Origin: Ferdinandcohnia sp036965165
GTDB taxonomy: Bacteria > Bacillota > Bacilli > Bacillales > Bacillaceae_L
DNA length: 6,839 nucleotides
Direction of reading: 5' to 3'
Assembly: GCF_036965165.1 (NCBI RefSeq)
Contig: NZ_JBALOX010000259.1
Span: 1-6,839, forward strand
The notes under the pieces were generated by a model. That model saw only the letters and a list, made by a program, of their open reading frames with translations, was not told the origin of the DNA and ran no database searches. Positions 1-5,324 of this stretch are shown here, piece after piece (position 1 is the first letter of the stretch; each line of letters starts with the position of its first letter). Position numbers and translations under genes: made by a program.

Positions 1-128
1 ATTTCATAGTCCTTGATGATCACATCTAAAAATTTATCAACTTCTTCTTGTTTGTAGCCTTTCATGCCTGATTTAAATTCTTTTTCAAGTATCTGTGTTG
101 CTGTTAATTTTATTTTATCAGATAACAT
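1..128 (-). CDS. gpsB: GpsB cell division/wall-growth adaptor, N-terminal part (cut by window edge)
   Basis: GpsB is a small cytosolic coiled-coil protein of the DivIVA/GpsB family. It shuttles penicillin-binding protein PBP1 between the septum and the side wall. Only the first 42 residues are visible, opening MLSDKIKLTATQILEKEF and continuing with a GYKQEEVDKFLD segment. This is the membrane- and PBP-binding N-terminal domain. Y25, D31 and D35, which in B. subtilis GpsB contact the PBP1 cytoplasmic tail, are all present. The ATG is fixed by a GAGGTG ribosome binding site (135-140) six bases upstream. The gene follows ypsA after a 94-base gap with a possible promoter of its own; in B. subtilis gpsB is also next to ypsA. 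The identification is secure from residue-level similarity to remembered B. subtilis GpsB. The C-terminal trimerisation part lies outside the window. Confidence 0.95.
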   Translation of the reverse strand, partial: MLSDKIKLTATQILEKEFKSGMKGYKQEEVDKFLDVIIKDYE

Positions 129-169
129 AAATTTCACCTCGATACACTTTCCCCATTATTCCTATGTCT

Positions 170-198
170 ATTTTTTCAAAAATTTCATGTATTGTCAA
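170..198 (-). promoter_or_regulatory. Possible sigma-A promoter for gpsB
   Basis: On the minus strand a perfect TTGACA (193-198) is followed after 17 bases by AAAAAT (170-175). The -35 box is ideal. The -10 box matches TATAAT at four of six positions but lacks the important first T. Initiation would fall near base 163, about 35 bases ahead of the gpsB start. If real, gpsB can be transcribed apart from ypsA. The area is AT-rich, so a chance match is possible. Confidence 0.35.
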
Positions 199-222
199 TT
201 TATATTGGCAAAGCAGCTTCTT

Positions 223-783
223 TTAAAAGTCATTATTTGCGTATTGATCCTCTTCTACGACTGCCTGAAGGTCATACGCGTTAATTGTTATAAGCTGATA
301 ATCCTCATTTTCGCACTTTTTTTTCGCATCTGAATAAATATAACGTGGACTCCCTTCATTTTCCTCGTCATATAGTATTAATAATGCATCACTTTTGTCT
401 AGAAAAAAAGCATTTTTCAATCGGAATTGCGATGGATTATCATATTTTCGGTTTGTAATGCTGTTTACATAGTCCGCTTGGGACAGAATGAATTGGTAGT
501 ATTCTTTATTTGTTTCGTTCCAATTTTCGTCTTGCTCAAGGAATGGAGTAATGACAGCAATTTTAAGGTCTGGATACTCGTCTTGAAGTTCATATGTAAT
601 TTCGGCAGCCCAAAGCTCAACCCCAAGTTGACCACTTATAATGACCCATTCAAGTCCATCTTCAATTAAAGGAATCAGCGCATTTTTTAGGGCTAGTTTA
701 ATATATCGGATTCCAGGATGGTCTTGTCCAAAAATTCCAAGCTCGAACGGTTTATAGCCTGTAATTGCAACTACCTTTATCAT
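223..783 (-). CDS. ypsA: YpsA, SLOG (DUF1273) family protein
   Basis: A 186-residue cytosolic protein of the YpsA/DUF1273 branch of the SLOG (SMF/DprA-LOG) Rossmann-like superfamily, close to the usual length of about 180. Visible marks are the N-terminal strand and loop ITGYKPFELGIF (7-18), the glycine-rich SGQLGVELWAAE motif (50-61) expected to form the nucleotide- or sugar-nucleotide pocket, the NWNE segment (87-90) and a late strand SDALLILYDEENEGSP (131-146). The enzymatic activity of the family is not established. In B. subtilis and Staphylococcus, overproduction disturbs cell division, which fits the conserved pairing with gpsB. The start is fixed by AAGGAG (791-796) seven bases upstream. 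The start codon overlaps the stop of a candidate 23-codon ORF as ATGA, so coupled translation is possible. No truncation or missing motif is seen. Confidence 0.95.
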   Translation of the reverse strand: MIKVVAITGYKPFELGIFGQDHPGIRYIKLALKNALIPLIEDGLEWVIISGQLGVELWAAEITYELQDEYPDLKIAVITPFLEQDENWNETNKEYYQFILSQADYVNSITNRKYDNPSQFRLKNAFFLDKSDALLILYDEENEGSPRYIYSDAKKKCENEDYQLITINAYDLQAVVEEDQYANNDF

Positions 784-851
784 CTCAAGACTCCTTTCCT
801 TGTGATTTTCGCGATATACACTCCAAAAAACATATGTAAAACAGGAACCAT
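780..851 (-). CDS. Candidate 23-residue microprotein overlapping the ypsA start
   Basis: A short frame begins MVPVLHMFFGVYIAK and continues with a basic tail (TRKGVLR). It has AGGAG (857-861) five bases ahead of its ATG, and its TGA overlaps the ypsA ATG in the four-base arrangement ATGA. The hydrophobic first half and basic end would suit a membrane-associated peptide. It could equally be a translated leader that feeds ribosomes onto ypsA. I do not recognise the peptide. Against it, the frame lies inside a hairpin that could be the cotD terminator, it includes the ypsA ribosome binding site, and ORFs this short arise by chance. Confidence 0.3.
   Translation of the reverse strand: MVPVLHMFFGVYIAKITRKGVLR
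813..840 (-). promoter_or_regulatory. Possible sigma-A promoter for ypsA
   Basis: On the minus strand TTTACA (835-840; five of six) is followed after 16 bases by TATATC (813-818; four of six). The start of transcription would lie near base 806, giving a leader of about 23 bases to the ypsA ATG that includes its AAGGAG site. The -35 box abuts the arm of the hairpin at 840-864. A transcript from here would exclude the candidate 23-codon ORF. Confidence 0.4.
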
Positions 852-864
852 TACAGCTCCTGTT
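825..864 (-). terminator. Hairpin downstream of cotD, possible intrinsic terminator
   Basis: The arms AACAGGA and TCCTGTT (840-846 and 858-864) can form a 7-bp stem with an 11-base loop. On the minus strand the stem runs into TTAC and then, after a few bases, a six-T run (825-830). The position 54 bases past the cotD stop suits a cotD terminator. The uridine tract is interrupted, so efficiency is doubtful. The upstream arm also contains the AGGAG of the candidate 23-codon ORF, so the hairpin could instead mask that site. Confidence 0.45.
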
Positions 865-917
865 GTATTTTTGTCAAGTTCATTTGTTACATTTTTAGGT
901 TAGGTTTCTTTATTTGA

Positions 918-1154
918 TTACCGGCCAAGAAATGGACCTGGTGGTCTTGCTCCACAGCTGAAGTGTTGATTTGTTACTTCATTCGCAACAGATTCTGTGT
1001 GTGGAAAATAATGCATATGTTGATACATATGATGATTTACATGTTGCGTATGTGAAGGATGAATATGTGGAACAATTGTTTTACAGCAGTGGTGTTGAAC
1101 ACAGCATCTCGTTGGGTGAATAATAGGTTGCATTACATTTGTTGGACAAAACAT
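918..1154 (-). CDS. cotD: Spore coat protein CotD
   Basis: CotD is an inner-coat structural protein made in the mother cell late in sporulation. This one has 78 residues with 13 His and 6 Cys. It shows the family core: MQPIIHPTRCC (8-18), KTIVPHIHPSHTQHVNHH (25-42) and QHMHYFPHT (45-53), then NQHF (62-65). B. subtilis CotD is of similar length and shares this block almost word for word. The paired Cys (17-18, 23-24) and the many His suggest cross-linking or metal binding, which is inference. The ATG is chosen because AAGGAG (1164-1169) lies nine bases upstream. A longer frame from 1217 would run through the promoter and is not the real start. The C-terminus (GARPPGPFLGR) differs from B. subtilis. 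The gene sits between mrfB and ypsA, as in Bacillus. Confidence 0.95.
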   Translation of the reverse strand: MFCPTNVMQPIIHPTRCCVQHHCCKTIVPHIHPSHTQHVNHHMYQHMHYFPHTESVANEVTNQHFSCGARPPGPFLGR

Positions 1155-1191
1155 TTTATCTATCTCCTTTCCTTCATCTGTCTTACAGTAA

Positions 1192-1219
1192 TAGCCTATG
1201 AAGGAATGCGGAGTCATGT
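1192..1219 (-). promoter_or_regulatory. Sigma-K promoter of cotD
   Basis: On the minus strand AC (1218-1219), a 17-base spacer and CATAGGCTA (1192-1200) match the sigma-K consensus AC-N17-CATANNNTA at every defined base. Transcription would begin near 1185, leaving about 30 bases of leader with a good ribosome binding site. cotD is a known sigma-K gene in B. subtilis, so this assigns it to the late mother-cell programme. Confidence 0.75.
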
Positions 1220-1227
1220 ACTAATCA

Positions 1228-1239
1228 AAACACCTATTT
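1228..1239 (-). promoter_or_regulatory. GerE-like binding site upstream of cotD
   Basis: The minus-strand sequence AAATAGGTGTTT fits the GerE consensus RWWTRGGY--YY at all defined positions. Its centre is about 48 bases before the predicted cotD start. As I recall, B. subtilis cotD has an activating GerE site near this place and a second one between -35 and -10. Here only a weak match (six of eight, plus strand, 1204-1211) is found at the second position. GerE is the late mother-cell regulator that both activates and tunes cotD. Confidence 0.55.
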
Positions 1240-1242
1240 TTA

Positions 1243-1338
1243 TTAAAAAAACGCATATGAGCCGTCTTTTATCCCAGTTAACACGATTAAGATTAAAACT
1301 AGTACAAAAAAGTACAGAAATAAAATTTTCTTATACAT
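1243..1338 (-). CDS. Candidate 31-residue single-pass membrane peptide
   Basis: A short frame starts MYKKILFLYFF, continues VLVLILIVLTG, and ends with IKDGSYAFF. A basic N-terminus followed by about 18 uninterrupted hydrophobic residues is the pattern of a small single-pass membrane protein. GGAG (1347-1350) stands eight bases ahead of the ATG. The stop at 1243 falls four bases before the GerE-like box of cotD, so the ORF fills the space between mrfB and the cotD promoter without invading it. A weak sigma-A-like pair (TTGTAG, 17 bases, TAAAAT; 1384-1412) lies upstream. I do not recognise the protein and assign no function. Small membrane peptides are common in sporulation and envelope stress, but that link is only by location. 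AT-rich sequence can encode such a segment by chance. Confidence 0.5.
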   Translation of the reverse strand: MYKKILFLYFFVLVLILIVLTGIKDGSYAFF

Positions 1339-1460
1339 TATTTTCGCTCCATCTAAAATAATATTTCCCTTACACAAAACACTATTTTACATGGTATTAC
1401 AAAGTTCTACAATGACAAATGAAGGAAGTCTAAAAATATTCATGAAATCGACAAATCAAA

Positions 1461-1484
1461 CGCGAAAAACCACTAATTTTGCGC
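1461..1484 (-). terminator. Weak hairpin after mrfB, possible terminator
   Basis: On the minus strand, starting 18 bases past the mrfB stop, CGC-AAAA and TTTT-CGCG arms can pair with one bulge or mismatch (about 7 bp). They are followed by TTTGATTTG. The stem is AT-heavy and the T tract is broken, so some read-through towards 1338 and cotD is likely. Confidence 0.3.
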
Positions 1485-1502
1485 TTACCCGGGTAATATT
1501 TT

Positions 1503-2765
1503 CTAACTATTTTGAAGTTTCCTGCCTATTCTTGCGATTCGCTTCTCAAATTCGCTTTCAATTTTTGTATCATTTGTCTTATTATCTGAGGCCCTTGTCG
1601 TTTTCCATCTTGTGTAACCACTATTTGCAAAGTCCCATGCGGATTCGAAATCCTTTACATGATGCTCATAATATTTCGCAAGCTCTATACTTGCTACAAC
1701 GGCTTCCTGATCATCACCATTCTCATGTATCTCAATAAATAGCCTCATCGCTTCTTCAAGATTTTTCTCCTTTTTTGAAAGAAAAGCAAGGGCCAGTTTT
1801 GCCTTTGTTTCCTTTTCTGAATCTACATCAACTACTTGCTGATATAATTCCTGCGCTTTACCAGTCTCCCCTAAAGCCTCAAGCCACCTTGCCACTTCGT
1901 ATTTATCAGAAGTATATTTATTTTTTTCGTTCAATATGACAGCACCTGATAAATGGATGTATAAAGTCAATAAGGATAAAATATCGATTTCATTATGCCG
2001 CATCACACCAAAAATTCCATCTGGCATCTGATTTTCTACAAAATCAAAATAAAGAATCGGAGCTAAATAACCCGGGACATCACCGTTACGCTTTATGTCT
2101 AGAATCTCCTTCTCGACATTTGAAAGTCTTACAGAATCCAGTTTGTTTTTCCAGAGCCTTCTAGCTGCATGATACAAATCGAAATGTCCAAAATCCGGCA
2201 ACTTAGGCAATGCATCCCGAATTAATGTATGCCTTGTTTTTACTTGTGGCCAATCAAAGGATTTTCCGTTATATGTGACTAGAGTTGTGTAATCAACACT
2301 CGAAAGAAAACTTTGGTAAAGGGCAACCTCAGCTCCAGGATTGGGTAAAAAATGTTGGGTAAGGATCACTTTATCCTCCTGAACTCTTGCATGTCCTAAT
2401 AAAAAGATTGTATTCCCTGTCCCCCCACCTAAACCTGTTGTTTCCGTATCAAAGAAAAATAAATCGGAAAGTTGATGTCCTTTTGCAGACAATGGGTGCT
2501 TTATTGAAGATGTATTCCACATTTCGATACAATCGTTTAATTTGGAAAACGAATATAAACCATGCTTATAATCCAATGGATATTCCACTTTCCGAACCAT
2601 GCAGTACGTTCCATCAAAATAAAAGGGTTCGGCTCCAAATTCTTTCCATTTATCAAGAAAGGGAATTTCCTCCATCACAACTGAAGGTTCGACAGATTTC
2701 GATTTTCCCTCTTCTTCTTTTACAATATGATTTTTTAACCGGTTTAATTTCCCTTTAAGCGACAT
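1503..2765 (-). CDS. mrfB: MrfB (YprB), DEDDh-family nuclease with TPR-like C-terminus
   Basis: MrfB is the nuclease partner of the MrfA helicase in the UvrABC-independent pathway that removes mitomycin C adducts in B. subtilis. The 420-residue protein has an RNase H-like/DEDD exonuclease domain at about 98-275. Exo I is FFFDTETTGLGGG (D106, E108), Exo II is YNGKSFDWP (D171), and Exo III is RHNEIDILS (H257, D261). The HxxxD form of Exo III places it in the DEDDh class, with all five catalytic residues present. Residues 285-385 look like helical TPR pairs (RWLEALGETGKAQELYQQ; KNLEEAMRLF) that may bind partners. Residues 1-97 resemble no domain I know. The ATG has AAAGGAG (2773-2779) seven bases upstream. 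The gene follows mrfA by 24 bases, so the two are almost surely co-transcribed. Length is close to B. subtilis YprB. Confidence 0.95.
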   Translation of the reverse strand: MSLKGKLNRLKNHIVKEEEGKSKSVEPSVVMEEIPFLDKWKEFGAEPFYFDGTYCMVRKVEYPLDYKHGLYSFSKLNDCIEMWNTSSIKHPLSAKGHQLSDLFFFDTETTGLGGGTGNTIFLLGHARVQEDKVILTQHFLPNPGAEVALYQSFLSSVDYTTLVTYNGKSFDWPQVKTRHTLIRDALPKLPDFGHFDLYHAARRLWKNKLDSVRLSNVEKEILDIKRNGDVPGYLAPILYFDFVENQMPDGIFGVMRHNEIDILSLLTLYIHLSGAVILNEKNKYTSDKYEVARWLEALGETGKAQELYQQVVDVDSEKETKAKLALAFLSKKEKNLEEAMRLFIEIHENGDDQEAVVASIELAKYYEHHVKDFESAWDFANSGYTRWKTTRASDNKTNDTKIESEFEKRIARIGRKLQNS

Positions 2766-2789
2766 AATGAAACTCCTTTAAAATTTTCC

Positions 2790-5066
2790 TTACTTTCCTT
2801 GTTTTAGCTTTGAAATTATAGTTAGCGCATCTGTTTTTGCTTGTTCCTGGATGACGTCTGTCCCAATGCAGGAAGGACAACCTGATTCACAGGAACATTT
2901 TTGAATTAATTCTTCTGATTCAGTTATGAGATTTTCCATAGCATCATAGATTTTTTCACTTAAGCCAATTCCGCCTGGATAACGATCGTATAAAAAGATT
3001 GTGGGCTGCTCATTGTGGACAGCTTTCACCTGTGGAACAACATGCAGATCAGATGGATCGCACATTGTCATAAGTGGCGCAACATGCCTTAACACATTCG
3101 CAACACCTACTAAACCTTCCTCAATTCGCTCGTCACTTAATCCCTCAAGTTCAGATTTTTTCAAACTTATCCACGCAGAAGAAGTATGCAGTTCCTCTTC
3201 TGGGAGATGAATCGGACCTGACCCGATATTCTCATGCGTTTCAAATTTTATTTTCTTGAAAATGGTTGCCATTGCTTGAACAGATACGTCTCCATACCCA
3301 ATTTCGATTGATTCATTTGATCGTTCTTTATCAACCTCTAAAACTCTAAGGCTAACAGCTAGGTTAGCATCTGTAAAATAATCGACATCTACTTCCCTCA
3401 CAAAAGCTTTTTTTTCTTCCCAATCTAGCTTTTCAACCTGGAATTGAACACCTTGGTGCAAATAGATGGCTTCATCATGAAGTAAGGTCATCGCACTAAA
3501 TCGGTCCATTTCCCCAATAACCTTCACAGCAGCTATATCGGTTTGGTCAATGATGACAACATTCTCCTGAGAAGCTGAACGCAGGCTTATATTGTGGGCT
3601 GGAAAGGAATCATTCATCCAATACCATTTATCCCCATTTTGATAGAGGACTCTTTCCTCTGTTAAAAATTCTAGAATATCTTCAAGATCAAGGTCGCCAA
3701 ATGTATCGCCAGCTTTAAACGGCAATTCATAGGCGGCACACTTAATATGGTCAATTAAAATGACAAGATTATTAGGATTAATCCGAGCTGTCTCAGGATT
3801 TCTACTAAAAAAGTATTCTGGGTTTTGAATCATATATTGATCAAGTGGATTGGAGCTTGCAACCATAAAAATGACAGCTTCCCCTTGGCGTCGGCCAGCA
3901 CGACCCGCTTGCTGCCACGCACTTGCAATCGTTCCGGGGTAGCCGGTCATAATACAAACTTGAAGCTGTCCAATGTCAACACCTAATTCAAGAGCATTCG
4001 TGCTGACAACCCCATAAATATCACCATTTCGAAGTCCTTGTTCTATTTCACGACGTTGTTTTGGCAAATACCCTCCACGATAACCACGGATTGCTTTAGG
4101 ACCAAGCTTGTGTTTAACTAGCTCCTGCAAATACGTAAGTATAATTTCCACCCTTACCCTACTTCGGGCAAAGACTATCGTTTGGATTTTATTTTGCAAA
4201 AATTCACTCGCAAGTTTCCGCACTTCAAGGGTCGCACTTCTTCGAATATTGAGCGGTTTATTAACAATCGGTGGATTGTAAAATACAAAATGCTTCCTAC
4301 CCGTTGGTGCACCATTGTTTTCAATCAATTCCATCTTCGTTCCTGTCAAATTTTCAGCGAGTTCCTGTGGATTGGCAATGGTTGCTGATGTACACATAAA
4401 TATCGGATTACTTCCATAAAATGCGCAAATCCGTTTCAATCTCCTAATCACATTTGCAACATGGCTTCCGAATACACCGCGATAAGTGTGTAACTCATCA
4501 ATCACAATATATTTCAGATTTTCAAACAATGAAACCCATTTTGTATGATGGGGAAGAATAGCTGAATGCAGCATATCTGGGTTTGTAATGACAATATGTC
4601 CTGCTTTTCGTACCTTTTGACGAATGTTTGCCGGTGTATCACCATCATATGTATAACTGTTAATGGCAACTCCCATTTCCTCAATGATTTCATTTAGTTC
4701 ACTTTTTTGGTCCTGAGCTAATGCTTTTGTTGGGAACAAATAAAGAGCGCGTGCCTGATCATTTTCAACAATCGTTTGTAAAACAGGTAGATTGTAGCAA
4801 AGCGTTTTACCCGACGCTGTCGGAGTTACGGCAACGAAATTCCGTCCACTTCGTGTTATTTCATAGGCTGAATGTTGATGGGTGTAAACTCTTTGTATCC
4901 CTCTTTTGCCCAATGCTTCTCGTAATCTATCATCTATGGATGCAGGCAATGCAATCGTCTTGGCAGAGGTAGCCTCAATCGTATGCCAGTTAACTATGTT
5001 TTTAGCGTATTGTGGGTTTTCTTTTATAAAATCCATTAGTTCTTGGATATTTTTCCGAAACTTCAT
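2790..5066 (-). CDS. mrfA: MrfA (YprA), superfamily 2 DNA helicase with DUF1998 zinc domain
   Basis: MrfA is an ATP-driven DNA helicase acting with MrfB in repair of mitomycin C damage. All helicase motifs are visible in its 758 residues: Q-like YTHQ (61-64), Walker A TPTASGKT (81-88), Ia FPTKALAQDQ (111-120), Ib TNPDMLH (161-167), DELH box (190-193), SAT (227-229), IV TIVFARSR (296-303), V STNALELGVDIG (355-366) and VI QQAGRAGRR (385-393). The C-terminal part carries the DUF1998 mark YDRYPGGIGL (693-702). Four cysteines spaced C-x-C-x3-C-x2-C (724, 726, 730, 733) are the known zinc-binding set of this family. The ATG has GAGGTGAT (5072-5079) correctly placed. It is the first gene of the mrfAB operon, behind a sigma-A-like promoter with a degenerate LexA-like sequence. 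Nothing is truncated or missing. Confidence 0.96.
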   Translation of the reverse strand: MKFRKNIQELMDFIKENPQYAKNIVNWHTIEATSAKTIALPASIDDRLREALGKRGIQRVYTHQHSAYEITRSGRNFVAVTPTASGKTLCYNLPVLQTIVENDQARALYLFPTKALAQDQKSELNEIIEEMGVAINSYTYDGDTPANIRQKVRKAGHIVITNPDMLHSAILPHHTKWVSLFENLKYIVIDELHTYRGVFGSHVANVIRRLKRICAFYGSNPIFMCTSATIANPQELAENLTGTKMELIENNGAPTGRKHFVFYNPPIVNKPLNIRRSATLEVRKLASEFLQNKIQTIVFARSRVRVEIILTYLQELVKHKLGPKAIRGYRGGYLPKQRREIEQGLRNGDIYGVVSTNALELGVDIGQLQVCIMTGYPGTIASAWQQAGRAGRRQGEAVIFMVASSNPLDQYMIQNPEYFFSRNPETARINPNNLVILIDHIKCAAYELPFKAGDTFGDLDLEDILEFLTEERVLYQNGDKWYWMNDSFPAHNISLRSASQENVVIIDQTDIAAVKVIGEMDRFSAMTLLHDEAIYLHQGVQFQVEKLDWEEKKAFVREVDVDYFTDANLAVSLRVLEVDKERSNESIEIGYGDVSVQAMATIFKKIKFETHENIGSGPIHLPEEELHTSSAWISLKKSELEGLSDERIEEGLVGVANVLRHVAPLMTMCDPSDLHVVPQVKAVHNEQPTIFLYDRYPGGIGLSEKIYDAMENLITESEELIQKCSCESGCPSCIGTDVIQEQAKTDALTIISKLKQGK

Positions 5067-5094
5067 AATAAATCACCTCAGAATTTCTACTCTA

Positions 5095-5123
5095 ATTGTA
5101 CAGAATAAACGTTCGTTTTTGAA
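5095..5123 (-). promoter_or_regulatory. Sigma-A-like promoter of mrfAB
   Basis: On the minus strand TTCAAA (5118-5123; four of six) is followed after 17 bases by TACAAT (5095-5100; five of six). Initiation would fall near 5088, about 20 bases before the mrfA ATG and just ahead of its GAGGTGAT site. It is the best promoter-like pair between the selO terminator and mrfA. Confidence 0.5.
5102..5115 (-). promoter_or_regulatory. Degenerate LexA (SOS box)-like sequence in mrfAB promoter
   Basis: The minus-strand sequence CGAACGTTTATTCT has one perfect half (CGAAC) of the Bacillus SOS box CGAAC-RNRY-GTTYG. The second half is imperfect (ATTCT for GTTYG), giving three mismatches over the full consensus. 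Its place between the -35 and -10 boxes is where LexA would block transcription. The second half is poor enough that binding may be weak or absent. I do not recall mrfAB being in the B. subtilis LexA regulon. Confidence 0.2.
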
Positions 5124-5169
5124 GTGATAATGTAAAATATGTAACTGGTATTTTTAACATACACAGAAA

Positions 5170-5286
5170 AGCTTAATGCTTCCGTCTATCGGCGACAAGC
5201 ATAAGACAAGCGTTGACAGAAGGTGCTCTTTACCTTCCGAAGCGATTGGCTTAGACCAGAGAGCCGATGACGCTTGGAACTAGACA
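5170..5286. repeat. Structured intergenic element, candidate interspersed repeat
   Basis: This non-coding stretch of about 117 bases is less AT-rich than the flanking spacers and is rich in self-complementary pieces. GTCT (5184-5187) can pair with AGAC (5282-5285), and ATCGGC (5188-5193) with GCCGAT (5263-5268). GAAGGT (5219-5224) and ACCTTC (5232-5237) form a perfect hairpin with a seven-base loop. GACAAGC occurs twice as a direct repeat (5194-5200, 5205-5211). It encodes no plausible protein. The compact folded form and its place just past a terminator recall small interspersed repeats (MITE- or REP-like) of Bacillus genomes. Family membership is inference, since only one copy is in the window. 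Confidence 0.45.
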
Positions 5287-5314
5287 AAAAAAGGCACACC
5301 AGAAAAGGTGTACC
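5286..5314 (-). terminator. Intrinsic terminator of selO
   Basis: On the minus strand GGTACACC and GGTGTGCC form an 8-bp stem (one G-U pair) with the six-base loop TTTTCT, followed directly by seven T. The stem begins 11 bases after the selO stop. This is a textbook rho-independent terminator and separates selO from mrfAB transcription. Confidence 0.93.
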
Positions 5315-5324
5315 CTAGGATAAT

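Noticed and set aside
64..333. Plus-strand frame of 89 codons across gpsB and ypsA
   Set aside because: It is antisense to two well-identified genes, has no ribosome binding site, and its hydrophobic composition is the usual result of reading AT-rich coding DNA backwards.
852..884. Ten-codon minus-strand ORF (MNLTKIQQEL) and a TTGACA next to it
   Set aside because: No purine-rich site stands before the ATG, and no acceptable -10 box lies 16-18 bases after the TTGACA.
1386..1442. 18-codon minus-strand ORF (MNIFRLPSFV...)
   Set aside because: There is no ribosome binding site and no recognisable composition. It is in AT-rich spacer and most likely chance.
1485..1496. Perfect 12-base palindrome TTACCCGGGTAA beside the mrfB stop
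   Set aside because: It has no loop, so it cannot form a good hairpin as RNA, and no T tract follows. As a protein-binding site it is isolated, with no second copy in the window.
5095..5163. 22-codon minus-strand ORF upstream of mrfA (MLKIPVTYF...)
   Set aside because: It lacks a ribosome binding site and spans the predicted mrfAB promoter, so it would not be transcribed from that promoter.
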